A DNA stretch of 41,816 nucleotides from Sphingomonas sp. (lineage in GTDB: Bacteria; Pseudomonadota; Alphaproteobacteria; Sphingomonadales; Sphingomonadaceae): NCBI GenBank assembly GCA_013816595.1, contig JACDEB010000009.1:1-41816 (forward strand), given 5' to 3'. A program made the position numbers and the translations under genes. The notes beneath the pieces are model-generated. The model had not been told where the DNA came from, made no database searches, and saw nothing but the letters and a program-made list of their open reading frames with translations. Positions 20,842 through 30,608 of this stretch are shown piece after piece; position 1 is the stretch's first letter, and the number at the start of each line of letters is the position of its first letter.

Positions 20842-22127
20842 TGCGCGCTTCCCGGACCCTTCACCTGCTTGCCGCTTTTGATCACTGCGTCGACATGCTC
20901 AAGCACCGAGACATTGGCGAGCGGGTCGCCCTTGACCGCGATGATGTCGCCGAAAGCGCCCACTCGAAGCGTTCCGATGTCGCCGCGCTGATAGGCGATC
21001 GACGGATTGAGCGTGGCCGCCTGGATCGCCTGCAGCGGGGTCATTCCCCATTGCACCATCTTGGCGAATTGCTTGCCATTGTCGCCGTGCGGATAGACCC
21101 CTGCATCGGTTCCGAACAGCATCCGGACGCCGCCCCGAACCGCGCGCTGGAAGGTCTGGCGCTGTTTGAGGCCGATTTCCTTTTCCTTGTCGAGGCTCTG
21201 CTGTTCGGTGCCGTTCGAAGTGCCTGTGGCGAGGATATAATCGTCGTTGTAGATATCCATGTCGAACCAGGTGCCGCGCGCCTTGGCCAGCGCGATGGTC
21301 GAATCGCTGGCAAGGCTGGCGTGCTCGATGGTGTCGACCCCGGCAAGGATCGCGTCGCGGATGCCGTCATCGCCATGGGCATGGGCGGCGACCTTCATTC
21401 CGGTCATATGGGCTTCCTCGACGATCGCCTTCATCTCGGCGAGCGTGAGCTGCTGTGCGCCGACGCTGTCGGCCAGGCTGAACACCCCACCGGTGGCGCA
21501 AATCTTGATCGATTGGGCGCCATATTTGTGCATGAAGCGGACCCGTTGGCGGCCGGCCTCGGGGCTATCGACGATTGCCGGCGACTGCTTTTCCATCGAA
21601 GGCGGAAGTCCGGCATTGTCGTCGCAATGGCCGCCGGTGGCGCCGATCGCATAGCCCGACGGGATGATCCGCGGGCCAACGCCCCAGCCGCCATCGATCG
21701 CCTGCTTGAGCCCGACATCGTCGAAATTGCCGGCCCCGACGTTGCGCACGGTGGTGAAGCCGGCGTCGATGGTTTTGCGCGCATTGGCCATCCCGACCGC
21801 GGGCCAGAAACTGTCGGTGTAGCGCAGGCCCTGATAGCCGCCGACCTCGGCCAGGCTGGTCAAATGGACGTGCATGTCGATCAGGCCCGGAAGAAGGGTC
21901 GCGCCCGGCAGATCGATTTGCTTGACGTTGGCGCCCCAGCGGACGGTTCGAGCGTCGGCGATCGCGGTAATATGCCCGCTATCGTCGATGAAGATGGCGG
22001 GGTGCTCGACATAGCGCCCGGTGGTGACGTCGAGCATTCGATCGGCGGTGACAACGGTAGCCGCGGCGGCCGGGGCGGCGGCGATCGACAGCAGTGCCGC
22101 GCCCGCCAGCAAGAAGATCTTGGTCAT
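20838..22127 (-). CDS. secreted amidohydrolase (imidazolonepropionase/Xaa-Pro dipeptidase-like)
   Basis: Signal peptide; LLPGLIDMHVHLTSLAEVGG; GTDAGVYPHGDNGKQF. Stop/start ATGA overlap with the downstream CDF gene. Confidence 0.9.
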   Translation of the reverse strand: MTKIFLLAGAALLSIAAAPAAAATVVTADRMLDVTTGRYVEHPAIFIDDSGHITAIADARTVRWGANVKQIDLPGATLLPGLIDMHVHLTSLAEVGGYQGLRYTDSFWPAVGMANARKTIDAGFTTVRNVGAGNFDDVGLKQAIDGGWGVGPRIIPSGYAIGATGGHCDDNAGLPPSMEKQSPAIVDSPEAGRQRVRFMHKYGAQSIKICATGGVFSLADSVGAQQLTLAEMKAIVEEAHMTGMKVAAHAHGDDGIRDAILAGVDTIEHASLASDSTIALAKARGTWFDMDIYNDDYILATGTSNGTEQQSLDKEKEIGLKQRQTFQRAVRGGVRMLFGTDAGVYPHGDNGKQFAKMVQWGMTPLQAIQAATLNPSIAYQRGDIGTLRVGAFGDIIAVKGDPLANVSVLEHVDAVIKSGKQVKGPGSAQ

Positions 22128-22138
22128 GCGGATTGCTC

Positions 22139-23554
22139 CTAAATGTGGATCACACGCCCGAATGCGGACAGCACGCTTTCGTGCATCATCTCGCTTAACG
22201 TCGGGTGGGGGAAGACGCTATTGAGGAAATCCTGTTCGACCAGTTCGGCGGTCTTGCCGATGGTATAGCCCTGGATCAGCTCGGTGACTTCGGCGCCGAT
22301 CATGTGGGCACCGAGCAGCTCGCCAGTCTTGGCGTCGAACACGGTTTTGACGAAGCCTTCGACCTCCCCCAGCGCGATTGCCTTGCCGTTCCCGATCGCC
22401 GGGAATTTGCCGACTCGGACCTCGAAGCCGGCCTCTTTCGCTTTGGCCTCGGTCAGTCCGACGCTTGCGATTTGGGGCCGGCAATAGGTGCAGCCGGGGA
22501 TGTTCTTGGGGTCGGCGGCGTGGGGGTGCGCGTCCTTGTTGCCGAGCGCGAGCGCGATCGCTTCGGCTGCGGTGACGCCCTCATGGCTGGCCTTGTGCGC
22601 AAGCCACGGCGGCGCGGTGACATCGCCGATCGCCCAGATGCCAGGCACATTGGTGTGGCCCATCGGACCGGTGTCGATATGACCCTTGGTGGTTTTCACG
22701 CCGAGCGCTTCGAGGCCGATATTTTCGGTATTGGGCGCGATCCCGACCGCGACGATGCAGTGGGAGAATTTGTGATCGGCGGTCTTGCCGTCTTTGGTCT
22801 TGATCTTGGCGATGACGCCGTTCGCCGAGGTGGAAAGGCTTTCGACACCCGCGCCGGTGAGAATGGTCATGCCCTGTTTGGCGAGCGATTTTTCGAGCGC
22901 GGCGGAGACTTCCTCGTCCTCGACCGGAACCACCCGGTCGAGCATTTCGACCACCGTCACCTTGGCGCCAAGATCGTTGTAGAAAGACGCGAATTCGATC
23001 CCGATCGCGCCCGATCCGATGACCAGCAGCTCGCTCGGCATTTCGGCCGGGGTCATGCCGTGGCGATAGGTCCAGATGCGCTTGCCGTCGGCCTTGGCGA
23101 AGGGCAGGTCGCGGGCCCGGGCGCCAGTGGCGACGATGATGTGCCTGGCCGCAAGCTCGGTCGCCGTGCCGTCCGCGCCGGTGACCGACAGCTTGCCCGC
23201 GGCGGTCAGCTTGCCCTCGCCCATGACGACCGCGATCTTGTTCTTCTTCATCAAATGGGTGACGCCCTGGTTGAGCTGTTTCGCCACCCCCCGGCTACGC
23301 GCGACGACCGCCGCCAAATCGGCGCTGACCCCGCTGGCCACGAGCCCATAGGCCTTGGCATTCTGCATTTGATGAAACACCTCAGCCGAGCGCAGCAGCG
23401 CCTTGGTCGGGATGCACCCCCAGTTGAGGCAAATCCCACCCAGCAGCTCACGCTCGACGATCGCCACCTTGAGCCCAAGCTGACTCGCCCGGATCGCCGC
23501 GACATAGCCGCCGGGGCCGGAGCCGAGGACGATAAGGTCGTAAGTGTCAGCCAT
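22139..23554 (-). CDS. lpdA: dihydrolipoyl dehydrogenase (E3)
   Basis: MADTYDLIVLGSGPGGYVAAIRASQLGLKVAIVERELLGGICLNWGCIPTKALL; start refined. Confidence 0.97.
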   Translation of the reverse strand: MADTYDLIVLGSGPGGYVAAIRASQLGLKVAIVERELLGGICLNWGCIPTKALLRSAEVFHQMQNAKAYGLVASGVSADLAAVVARSRGVAKQLNQGVTHLMKKNKIAVVMGEGKLTAAGKLSVTGADGTATELAARHIIVATGARARDLPFAKADGKRIWTYRHGMTPAEMPSELLVIGSGAIGIEFASFYNDLGAKVTVVEMLDRVVPVEDEEVSAALEKSLAKQGMTILTGAGVESLSTSANGVIAKIKTKDGKTADHKFSHCIVAVGIAPNTENIGLEALGVKTTKGHIDTGPMGHTNVPGIWAIGDVTAPPWLAHKASHEGVTAAEAIALALGNKDAHPHAADPKNIPGCTYCRPQIASVGLTEAKAKEAGFEVRVGKFPAIGNGKAIALGEVEGFVKTVFDAKTGELLGAHMIGAEVTELIQGYTIGKTAELVEQDFLNSVFPHPTLSEMMHESVLSAFGRVIHI

Positions 23555-23555
23555 T

Positions 23556-23930
23556 TTAATTCTCCGCCGCGATTGGCCGCGGCTTGTCGTTTGTATCCAG
23601 CGCGACAAAGGTGAAGCGCCCGCTCGCTACCGCAAATTCTTCCTCGCCATCGCGCATCCGGGCGACGGCTTCGACGGCGATGGTCATGCTGCTTCGGCCC
23701 TGCTCGACCAGATCGGCATAGACCGAAATTTCATCGCCCACTGACGGCGCTCCGGGGAAGGTCAGTTCGTCAGCCGCGACCACTACGCATTTGCCCTTCG
23801 CGGTGCGCGAGGCGAGGCTCCCCGCAGCAAGCGCCATCTGGCTCATTAGCCACCCGCCGAACACCCCGCCATAAGGATTGGTATCGGCCGGCATCGCGGT
23901 CACCCGGATGAGAGGGGTGCGGCTCGTCAT
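23556..23930 (-). CDS. acyl-CoA thioesterase (hotdog fold)
   Basis: MTSRTPLIRVTAMPADTNPYGGVFGGWLMSQMALAAGSLASRTAKGKCVVVAADELTFPGAPSVGDEI. Confidence 0.9.
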   Translation of the reverse strand: MTSRTPLIRVTAMPADTNPYGGVFGGWLMSQMALAAGSLASRTAKGKCVVVAADELTFPGAPSVGDEISVYADLVEQGRSSMTIAVEAVARMRDGEEEFAVASGRFTFVALDTNDKPRPIAAEN

Positions 23931-24103
23931 GGCGCGTCGCAGTGCAAGACGTGACGGTCCAACAATGCCTCCTGCGCCGCTAGCCCGATTAGGCAAAGGA
24001 TTCCGACGGCTACCGCCAGTATCCGAACCTGCGACCAGAACAAGGCGACAAAGAGCAGCGGTACGGCGAAAATTACGTTATCCCTTGAGGGATTGTGAAC
24101 CAC
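23927..24103 (-). CDS. small membrane protein (58 aa, GTG start), not in the supplied ORF track
   Basis: [64 protein letters not shown] upstream; ATGA overlap with the thioesterase start. Confidence 0.55.
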   Translation of the reverse strand: MVHNPSRDNVIFAVPLLFVALFWSQVRILAVAVGILCLIGLAAQEALLDRHVLHCDAP

Positions 24104-24222
24104 TCAAGCGTTCCTCTCGGCGCCAAGCAAAAGATCGCCGCGCCATGAGCCGCCAAGGAGCATCCAGCTAGGTTGGCGACCAGCAGGACAATGACGGCGA
24201 TCTGTGATCGCCTAACGTTCAA
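24073..24222 (-). CDS. candidate small lipoprotein-like ORF (49 aa, TTG start), not in the supplied ORF track
   Basis: [53 protein letters not shown] overlap with the aceF stop; LAGC lipobox-like. Confidence 0.3.
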   Translation of the reverse strand: MNVRRSQIAVIVLLVANLAGCSLAAHGAAIFCLAPRGTLEWFTIPQGIT

Positions 24223-25613
24223 GCCAGCATCCCCAGCGGATGCTCGATCAGGTGCTTGAACGCTTTCATCAATTTGGCGCCGTCCGCACCGTCGATCGCG
24301 CGGTGGTCGAAGCTGCCGGTGGCAGACATCACCGTCGCCGTTTGCAGGCTGTCATTGACGACATAGGGCCGCTTTTCACCCGCGCCGATGGCCATGATCA
24401 TGGCCTGCGGCGGGTTGATCACGGCTTCGAACTGCTTGATCCCGTACATGCCCATGTTGCTGAGGCTCGCGGTGCCGCCCTGATATTCGTTCGGCTGCAA
24501 TTTGCCGTCCTTGGCGCGGCTCGCGAGGTCGTGCATCTCGGTCGAAATCCTGCTCAACGTCTTGTCATTGGCATCCGCGACGATCGGGGTGATGAGACCG
24601 CCGGGGATGCTGACCGCGACCGAAATGTCGGCGCGGCTATATTTGATGAGCGTGTCGCCGGCGAAGCTGACATTGCATTCGGGGACTTCGATCAGCGCCG
24701 CGGCGAGGGCCTTGATCAGCATGTCGTTGACGCTCAATTTGACCCCGCGCCTTTCGAGGCCCGCGTTCAATTCGCCGCGCAGCTTGAGCAGGGCATCGAG
24801 GTTGATGTCGACGGTCAAATAGATGTGCGGGACCTGCTGTTTGGATTCGGTCAGCCGACGCGCGATGGTCTTGCGCATGTTGCTGAGCTTGATGACTTCA
24901 TGCGGGATATCGCCCGGTTCGACCGGCGCGGGCGCTCTCGTTTCGACAGGCTCAACGGGAGCGCTTCCACCAACGCGCTCACCCTGAGCTTGTCGAAGGG
25001 CCCCGCCAGCGCCCTCACCCAGATCGGCGCGGACGATGCGGCCGCCGGGGCCGCTCCCGGTCAGTGATTTGAGGTCGATGCCCTGCGCCTCGGCAAGCCG
25101 CCGGGCGAGCGGGCTGGCCTTGATCCGCTCGCCATCGCCGCTGTGATCCACTGCTGGTGCGGCCGGAGCAGGCGGGGTTTCAACGGCCACCTTTTCAGGC
25201 GGCGGAGGCTTGGCTCCTGCTCCCGGTGAGGGAGAAGGCCGGGATGAGGGGGCATCGGCGTTTCCTTTTGAAGCGCTGGGACCCTCACCTCCCGCTGCTT
25301 GCGCCGCTCCTTCCTTTCCCGACTGGGAAGAGGGTTTTTCAGCCGCCTTGGCCGTTGGCGAAACTTCTTCCCCTTCCTCCGCGAGGATCGCGATGGGAGC
25401 GCCGACCTTGACCCCGTCGCTGCCCTCCGGAACCAGGATTTTCGCGATCGTGCCCTCGTCGACTGCTTCGAATTCCATCGTCGCTTTGTCGGTTTCGATC
25501 TCGGCCAGGATATCGCCCGAGACGACCTTGTCGCCTTCCTTGACCAGCCACTTGGCCAATGTGCCCTCCTCCATGGTCGGGGACAAAGCAGGCATTTTGA
25601 GTTCGATCGACAT
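24219..25613 (-). CDS. aceF: pyruvate dehydrogenase E2, dihydrolipoamide acetyltransferase
   Basis: [30 protein letters not shown] (lipoyl), [29 protein letters not shown] (E3-binding), catalytic [14 protein letters not shown]; start refined. Confidence 0.95.
   Translation of the reverse strand: MSIELKMPALSPTMEEGTLAKWLVKEGDKVVSGDILAEIETDKATMEFEAVDEGTIAKILVPEGSDGVKVGAPIAILAEEGEEVSPTAKAAEKPSSQSGKEGAAQAAGGEGPSASKGNADAPSSRPSPSPGAGAKPPPPEKVAVETPPAPAAPAVDHSGDGERIKASPLARRLAEAQGIDLKSLTGSGPGGRIVRADLGEGAGGALRQAQGERVGGSAPVEPVETRAPAPVEPGDIPHEVIKLSNMRKTIARRLTESKQQVPHIYLTVDINLDALLKLRGELNAGLERRGVKLSVNDMLIKALAAALIEVPECNVSFAGDTLIKYSRADISVAVSIPGGLITPIVADANDKTLSRISTEMHDLASRAKDGKLQPNEYQGGTASLSNMGMYGIKQFEAVINPPQAMIMAIGAGEKRPYVVNDSLQTATVMSATGSFDHRAIDGADGAKLMKAFKHLIEHPLGMLA
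24935..25003. repeat. palindromic repeat embedded in aceF coding sequence
   Basis: tttcgacaggctcaacgg ... accctgagcttgtcgaaggg; the second arm matches the repeat at 15375-15397 (inverted). Confidence 0.75.
25213..25334. repeat. second repeat element embedded in aceF linker
   Basis: ctcctgctcccggtgagggagaaggccgggatgaggg ... cctttcccgactgggaagaggg, resembling intergenic repeats known from related genomes. Confidence 0.5.
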
Positions 25614-25740
25614 CGGCGCGAGTCCACTCCTCAAGGGCTGTCAGGTCCAAAGCCCAATGCGGCGGTCGGGGTCAAGTCTCGGACGAACAGGAACGACGGC
25701 CCTTGCACGGCCGCGCACTTTCCCGCAGCACTTGGCAATC

Positions 25741-26214
25741 ATGGGGGCAAGCATCGCGAAGCGCACCTATCTGGTGGTCGTTGACGACAGCGATGAATCG
25801 CGCGTCGCGCTGCGGTTCGCCGCCCGCCGCGCTGTCAAAACCAAGGGCCGGATCGAGATCATCGGCCTCGTCGAGCCGCAGGATTTCGTCCAGTGGGGCG
25901 GAGTCCAGAGCGCGATCGAGGAAGAACAGCGTCTGCGCATTGCCGGCGTGGTCAGCGCCGCGGTCGGCGAAATCCTCGATGTGGCGGGGTTTGACGTCAA
26001 CATCATCACTCAGCAGGGCGACGCGGCGAAAAACCTGCGCGACTATATCGGCGCCCGCGAAGACGTGTCGGCATTGGTGCTTGGCGCTGCGCCAAGCGGC
26101 AATCCGGGGCCGCTGGTGGCCAGTTTTTGCGGCAATGATTCGGGGACCTTGCCGTGTCCGGTGATGGTCATCCCCGGCTCGCTCAGCGACGAGCGCCTCG
26201 AGCAGCTGAGTTAA
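25741..26214 (+). CDS. universal stress protein family
   Basis: MGASIAKRTYLVVVDDSDESRVALRFAARRA...LVLGAAPSGNPGPLVASF. Confidence 0.85.
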   Translation: MGASIAKRTYLVVVDDSDESRVALRFAARRAVKTKGRIEIIGLVEPQDFVQWGGVQSAIEEEQRLRIAGVVSAAVGEILDVAGFDVNIITQQGDAAKNLRDYIGAREDVSALVLGAAPSGNPGPLVASFCGNDSGTLPCPVMVIPGSLSDERLEQLS

Positions 26215-26690
26215 AGAGCTTTCGCGAGAATCTCCGCCAGCCGAACGCAACCGGCTTCGTCGGCGGCCGTGAAACGCGCGTGATCGGGGCTGTCGAGGTC
26301 GAGCACGGCGAGCAATTGCCCGTCGCGGACGATCGGGACCACCAATTCGCTGGTCGATGCGCTGTCACAGGCGATGTGGCTGGGGAAGGCATGGACGTCA
26401 TCGACCCGTTGCACCTTAAGCGTTGCGGCAGCGACCCCGCATACGCCTTCGCCGAACTTGATCCGGATGCACGCCGGGCGACCCTGGAATGGGCCAAGCA
26501 CCAACTCGCCACCAACATTGCGGTAAAACCCGGCCCAGTTGATGCCGGGCAGCGTCTCCCACAGCAAGGCCGCGGCATTGGCCATGTTGGCGATCCCGTC
26601 GGGTTCGCCGGCAACCAGCCCCGACAGCGCACTGGCGAGATCGCGGTACATGACCTCGGTATCGCCAGCCTCGATCTTGAAATCGTACAT
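26211..26690 (-). CDS. msrC: GAF-domain free methionine-(R)-sulfoxide reductase
   Basis: GINWAGFYRN...LGPFQGRPACIRIKFGEGVCGVAAATLKVQRVDDVHAFPSHIACDSASTSELVVPI. Confidence 0.9.
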   Translation of the reverse strand: MYDFKIEAGDTEVMYRDLASALSGLVAGEPDGIANMANAAALLWETLPGINWAGFYRNVGGELVLGPFQGRPACIRIKFGEGVCGVAAATLKVQRVDDVHAFPSHIACDSASTSELVVPIVRDGQLLAVLDLDSPDHARFTAADEAGCVRLAEILAKAL

Positions 26691-27100
26691 CAATCCAGCC
26701 TTATTTTCCCGCGCCCCGACTTGATCGTGCTGCGCTGCTTTTTCGTATCGACTCGCTTGGCCTTGGCCGCTCGGCTTGGCCGGGTCGGCTTGCGCTTCTT
26801 GGGCACGATATGGGCCTTGGCGATCATCTCCGCCAGCCGCAGCCGGGCGTCGGCGCGATTGGCGTCCTGGGTTCGAAAGCGCCGCGCGGTAATCAGCAGT
26901 TCGCCGCCGCTGGTAAGCTTGCTTCCGGCAATCGTCCGGAGCCGCTCATAGGTGTCGGGGTGAAGCCCGAGCCGGAAGACGTCGAGGCGCAATTGCACCG
27001 CGGCCGCGACTTTGTTGACGTTTTGCCCGCCCGGGCCGGTAGCGGCGAGGAACGTCTCGCTCAGCGCATCCTCGGGCAGGTCGACCTCCTCAGCCTTCAC
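26690..27100 (-). CDS. arfB: ArfB-type alternative ribosome-rescue peptidyl-tRNA hydrolase
   Basis: FLAATGPGGQNVNKVAAAVQLRLDV (GGQ), basic C-terminal tail KKRKPTRPSRAAKAKRVDTKKQRSTIKSGRGKIRLD; GTG start inferred at 27100. Confidence 0.88.
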   Translation of the reverse strand: MKAEEVDLPEDALSETFLAATGPGGQNVNKVAAAVQLRLDVFRLGLHPDTYERLRTIAGSKLTSGGELLITARRFRTQDANRADARLRLAEMIAKAHIVPKKRKPTRPSRAAKAKRVDTKKQRSTIKSGRGKIRLD

Positions 27101-27758
27101 CGACCAGATCCAGGAACAGGCCGAAACTGTCGGGGATTGGCGCGGTGACGTCGATCGCCGGTTTGGTCCCGCGCGGCACCTTGAGCTTCCAGGCGTGGAG
27201 CAGCATCGGCTGTTGCGGGTCGTTGTCACGGTCGGAATAGACTGGATCGCCAATGATCGCGCAGCCCAGGCCGCGCGCCGCGTGGACCCTTATCTGGTGG
27301 GTGCGCCCGGTCTCGGGGATGAATTCGACCAGGCTGTTGCCGTCGATCTGGCCAAGTTTGCGCCAGTGAGTCCGAGCATTCTTGCCGCCTTCGTCCGGGA
27401 CCATCCGCCAGCCCGCCGCGGCGGTCGAGAATTTCGCCAGCGCAAGGTCGATCGTCCCCGAATCCTCCGCCGGAACGCCGTCGACCACCGCGAGGTAGGT
27501 CTTGCCGACCTGGCCAGCCTCGAACGCCGCCTGGAAGACTTTGCGCGCTTTGGGATTGCGCGCGAACAGCAGACAGCCGGTGGTGTCGGTATCGAGCCGG
27601 TGCATCGCCACCGGGGGCATTTTGAAGCCGAGCTTCAGTTCGTCGATAAAGCCATCGACCGACGGCCCGCCATTGCGCGGCGGATCGACCGGGAGGCCGC
27701 GCGGTTTGTCGATGACGATCGCCTCGGCATCGGTGAACAGGATCCGGTCGGACAGCAT
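27090..27758 (-). CDS. RluA-family pseudouridine synthase
   Basis: AIVIDKPRGLPVDPPRNG...MHRLDTDTTGCLLFARNPKA...VEFIPETGRTHQIRVHAARGLG. Confidence 0.92.
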   Translation of the reverse strand: MLSDRILFTDAEAIVIDKPRGLPVDPPRNGGPSVDGFIDELKLGFKMPPVAMHRLDTDTTGCLLFARNPKARKVFQAAFEAGQVGKTYLAVVDGVPAEDSGTIDLALAKFSTAAAGWRMVPDEGGKNARTHWRKLGQIDGNSLVEFIPETGRTHQIRVHAARGLGCAIIGDPVYSDRDNDPQQPMLLHAWKLKVPRGTKPAIDVTAPIPDSFGLFLDLVGEG

Positions 27759-27792
27759 GGCCCCTCTTAGCCGACTGATGCCCCCGCGCAAC

Positions 27793-27807
27793 GATTCCAC
27801 CGGAATC
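27793..27807. promoter_or_regulatory. two GANTC (CcrM methylation) sites upstream of ctrA
   Basis: GATTC at 27793-27797 and GAATC at 27803-27807, 10 bp apart. Confidence 0.55.
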
Positions 27808-27918
27808 CAGCCAGTTAGGATATATTAACCTTTTCTCTTCAGAACTCGAATGGTTAATGAAGGCTTCAAAGCTGTTAAGAGCGATTTACGCTTGGCAGCG
27901 GTGAACAGGGGACAAGTC

Positions 27919-28629
27919 ATGCGGGTGCTGCTGATCGAAGACGAGCCAACCACCGCCAAGAGCATCGAACTCATGCTCGGCAGCGAAGGCTTCAACGTCT
28001 ACACCACCGACCTTGGCGAAGAGGGCTTGGACCTCGGCAAGCTCTATGATTACGACATCATTTGCCTCGACCTCAACCTGCCCGACATGCACGGCTATGA
28101 CGTGCTCAAGAAATTGCGCACCGCAAAGGTGCAAACGCCGGTCCTGATCCTGTCGGGCATCGGCGAAATGGACAGCCAGGTCCGAGCACTGGGTTTCGGC
28201 GCCGACGATTATGTCACCAAGCCATTCCACCGCGACGAGCTGGTCGCGCGCATCCACGCCATCGTTCGCCGCTCGAAGGGCCATTCGCAATCGGTCATCC
28301 GCACCGGCAAACTGGCGGTCAATCTCGACGCCAAGACGGTCGAGGTCGACGGCAACCGCGTGCATCTGACCGGCAAGGAATATGCGATGCTGGAGCTGCT
28401 GTCGCTGCGCAAGGGGACCACGCTGACCAAGGAAATGTTCCTCAACCACCTTTATGGCGGGATGGACGAACCCGAACTCAAGATCATCGACGTGTTCATC
28501 TGCAAACTGCGCAAGAAATTGTCGCTGGCGTGCGGTGGGGACAATTATATCGAAACCGTGTGGGGCCGCGGCTATGTGCTGCGCGAAGTCGAAGGCGATA
28601 CCGCAACCCTGGAAACGGCGGTCGCCTGA
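27919..28629 (+). CDS. ctrA: cell-cycle response regulator CtrA
   Basis: [63 protein letters not shown]...[32 protein letters not shown]. Confidence 0.97.
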   Translation: MRVLLIEDEPTTAKSIELMLGSEGFNVYTTDLGEEGLDLGKLYDYDIICLDLNLPDMHGYDVLKKLRTAKVQTPVLILSGIGEMDSQVRALGFGADDYVTKPFHRDELVARIHAIVRRSKGHSQSVIRTGKLAVNLDAKTVEVDGNRVHLTGKEYAMLELLSLRKGTTLTKEMFLNHLYGGMDEPELKIIDVFICKLRKKLSLACGGDNYIETVWGRGYVLREVEGDTATLETAVA

Positions 28630-28655
28630 ACCAATTTAAGCGGGGGCTTGAACGA

Positions 28656-28684
28656 CGGCGGGGCGGAAACGCTCCGCCGTTTTT
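28656..28684 (+). terminator. intrinsic terminator downstream of ctrA
   Basis: cggcggggcg-gaaa-cgctccgccg followed by tttttc. Confidence 0.85.
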
Positions 28685-28744
28685 CGTTGGGCATGGGTCG
28701 CAACCGTTGCGGGTGGAGAAAACCTGTCCGCCATGGCAAGTCTC

Positions 28745-29572
28745 TTACCGTGGCGCGGCTTGGTCTTGCCCAGTGCCGTCCCGTCCGGTAATCCGCGGCC
28801 CGGCCGGCGGCGGCGGAAAGCGGAGCGGCGCGACGTTCGCTCCGGTGGAGCCGGCGGCGACCCGCTGGTATATCGCAGCGCCGAATGGGCTGTAGGCGAC
28901 GGCGTTGGTCACGAGCAGCGAGGCAATCATCGTCCCAATCCCCCATTTCCACGCCGGATGGACATGGCCGCTGCGCCTTTTATCCGCGATCACCCCGGCA
29001 ATCGGAAACAGCATCAACGCTGCGACGGTGGCTTCATAGGACCAGGGGGCAAGCAAAGGCAGCGGCAGAAGCCGCCCGAACGCCGGGCCAAGCAGCATCG
29101 AAGTGCCGCAGAAATGCAGCCGTTTGTGCCAGTCGGTCTGGCGCCGCCACACGATCGCCGCCGTGGATAGCCCGACAAAGGTCATCAGCGCCACGGGATC
29201 GAAAATGAGGAATTGCTGCGGCTGGAAGAAGAACGGCACCTGCCCGCGCCGGACCATTGCGACCGTGACATAAATTCCGAGCACGAGCATCGGCACCATC
29301 CATACCGCCGCGATCCAGCCGAGGCGGCAGTGAAGCGACAGATTGCCGCGCGCCGCGAGCACGTTCTGAATCAAATAGATCGTGATCCAGCCCATGAAGA
29401 AAATGGCGTGGAGATGGACCGGCAGCGGGGAGGAGAAACTCGACCGGCCCATCGCCAGCTGGACCGAGAAACCGGTCACGATCGTGACTGCGATCGCGAT
29501 TGCCCCGCGAAGGAAGAAATCGCGGTCGCTAGGCGCAGTCGGCGACGTCCGCGGTGTGGCGATTGTGGCCAT
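28745..29572 (-). CDS. hypothetical multi-pass membrane protein
   Basis: Seven or so hydrophobic segments (FFLRGAIAIAVTIVTGFSVQLAMG..., AIFFMGWITIYLIQNVLA...); start refined to 29572. Confidence 0.8.
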   Translation of the reverse strand: MATIATPRTSPTAPSDRDFFLRGAIAIAVTIVTGFSVQLAMGRSSFSSPLPVHLHAIFFMGWITIYLIQNVLAARGNLSLHCRLGWIAAVWMVPMLVLGIYVTVAMVRRGQVPFFFQPQQFLIFDPVALMTFVGLSTAAIVWRRQTDWHKRLHFCGTSMLLGPAFGRLLPLPLLAPWSYEATVAALMLFPIAGVIADKRRSGHVHPAWKWGIGTMIASLLVTNAVAYSPFGAAIYQRVAAGSTGANVAPLRFPPPPAGPRITGRDGTGQDQAAPR

Positions 29573-29681
29573 TTCAGTTGCCCCCCGAAACTCCGGAAGA
29601 AGGTTAGGATTTCGTTTCTTGGGCTGCAATCCGCTTGGCCGTCGGAGGGTCGCCGGCGAGCGGCGAACACTGCCTCGCCGA

Positions 29682-30485
29682 CTAGACGGTGACGGGCTTG
29701 CGGTCGCGCCGTTGGGGCAGGTTGAGCGCGACCATGCGTTCGTCGTCACCAGCTTCGTCGAGCCGCTTCCAGCCATCGCGGCCCAGGCGCTCCAGCGGCC
29801 GGAAGCCGGTCTTATACTTCATCCGTTCGGAGCCTTCGACCCAATAGCCGAGATAGACATAAGGCAGTCCGGCACGCGCGGCGCGGACGATATGATCGAG
29901 GATGATGTAGGTACCGAGGCCCTTGCGGGCGCCCTCCCCGACATCGAAAAAGCTGTAGATCATGCTCAGGCCATCGCCCTGCTGGTCACTGAGGCAGGCG
30001 CCGACGAGCTTGCCCGGGCGGCCATCGACGGACGGCTCGCGATATTCGATCAGGTAGGTTCGGACCGGCGATTGCTCGACCATGTCGGCGAAGTCGCTTT
30101 CGTCCATTTCCGCCATCCCGCCGCCGGGGTGACGCTCGGCGAGATATTTGCGCAGCAGCGCATATTGCTCGTCGGTGGTCCACGGCTTGCAGGCGCTGAC
30201 CTCGATGTTGGCGTGGCGCCGGGCGAGCTTGCGCTGGGTCGCGCTGGGCTCGAATTCGGCGGCTGCGACCCGAACCGACACGCACGCCGAACAATCGATG
30301 CAGCTGGGACGGTAAGCGACCGATTGCGAGCGCCTAAAACCGATTCGTCCAAGCGCTTCGTTGAGTTCGTTCGAATGACGCCCGCCAAGCTCCGTGAACA
30401 CCTTCCGCTCGACCTTGCCCGGAAGATAGGGACAGGGGCTCGGGTTAGTGACGAAGAATTTTGGAAAACGAAACGGTGCGCTCAA
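29682..30485 (-). CDS. bpt: aspartate/glutamate leucyltransferase (Bpt, N-degron pathway)
   Basis: [33 protein letters not shown]...[25 protein letters not shown] start at 30485 inferred. Confidence 0.92.
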   Translation of the reverse strand: MSAPFRFPKFFVTNPSPCPYLPGKVERKVFTELGGRHSNELNEALGRIGFRRSQSVAYRPSCIDCSACVSVRVAAAEFEPSATQRKLARRHANIEVSACKPWTTDEQYALLRKYLAERHPGGGMAEMDESDFADMVEQSPVRTYLIEYREPSVDGRPGKLVGACLSDQQGDGLSMIYSFFDVGEGARKGLGTYIILDHIVRAARAGLPYVYLGYWVEGSERMKYKTGFRPLERLGRDGWKRLDEAGDDERMVALNLPQRRDRKPVTV

Positions 30486-30608
30486 CTCAGCAACCTCGCT
30501 GATGTGGTTACGACTCTCTTTATGCGACTGGTAAACGCCAATGGAAAGGCTTTCGCTGCGGCAAAAATGCGCTGCCGCCGCGACTGTCCCGCGAAGGGAC
30601 ATATGAGG

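Noticed and set aside
20823-23614. Long plus-strand ORFs (439 aa, 469 aa) opposite the amidohydrolase and lpdA
   Set aside because: Antisense open frames caused by high GC3; compositionally artefactual.
25210-26214. 334-aa plus-strand ORF ending in the UspA protein
   Set aside because: The N-terminal part is antisense to aceF; the true start is ATG 25741.
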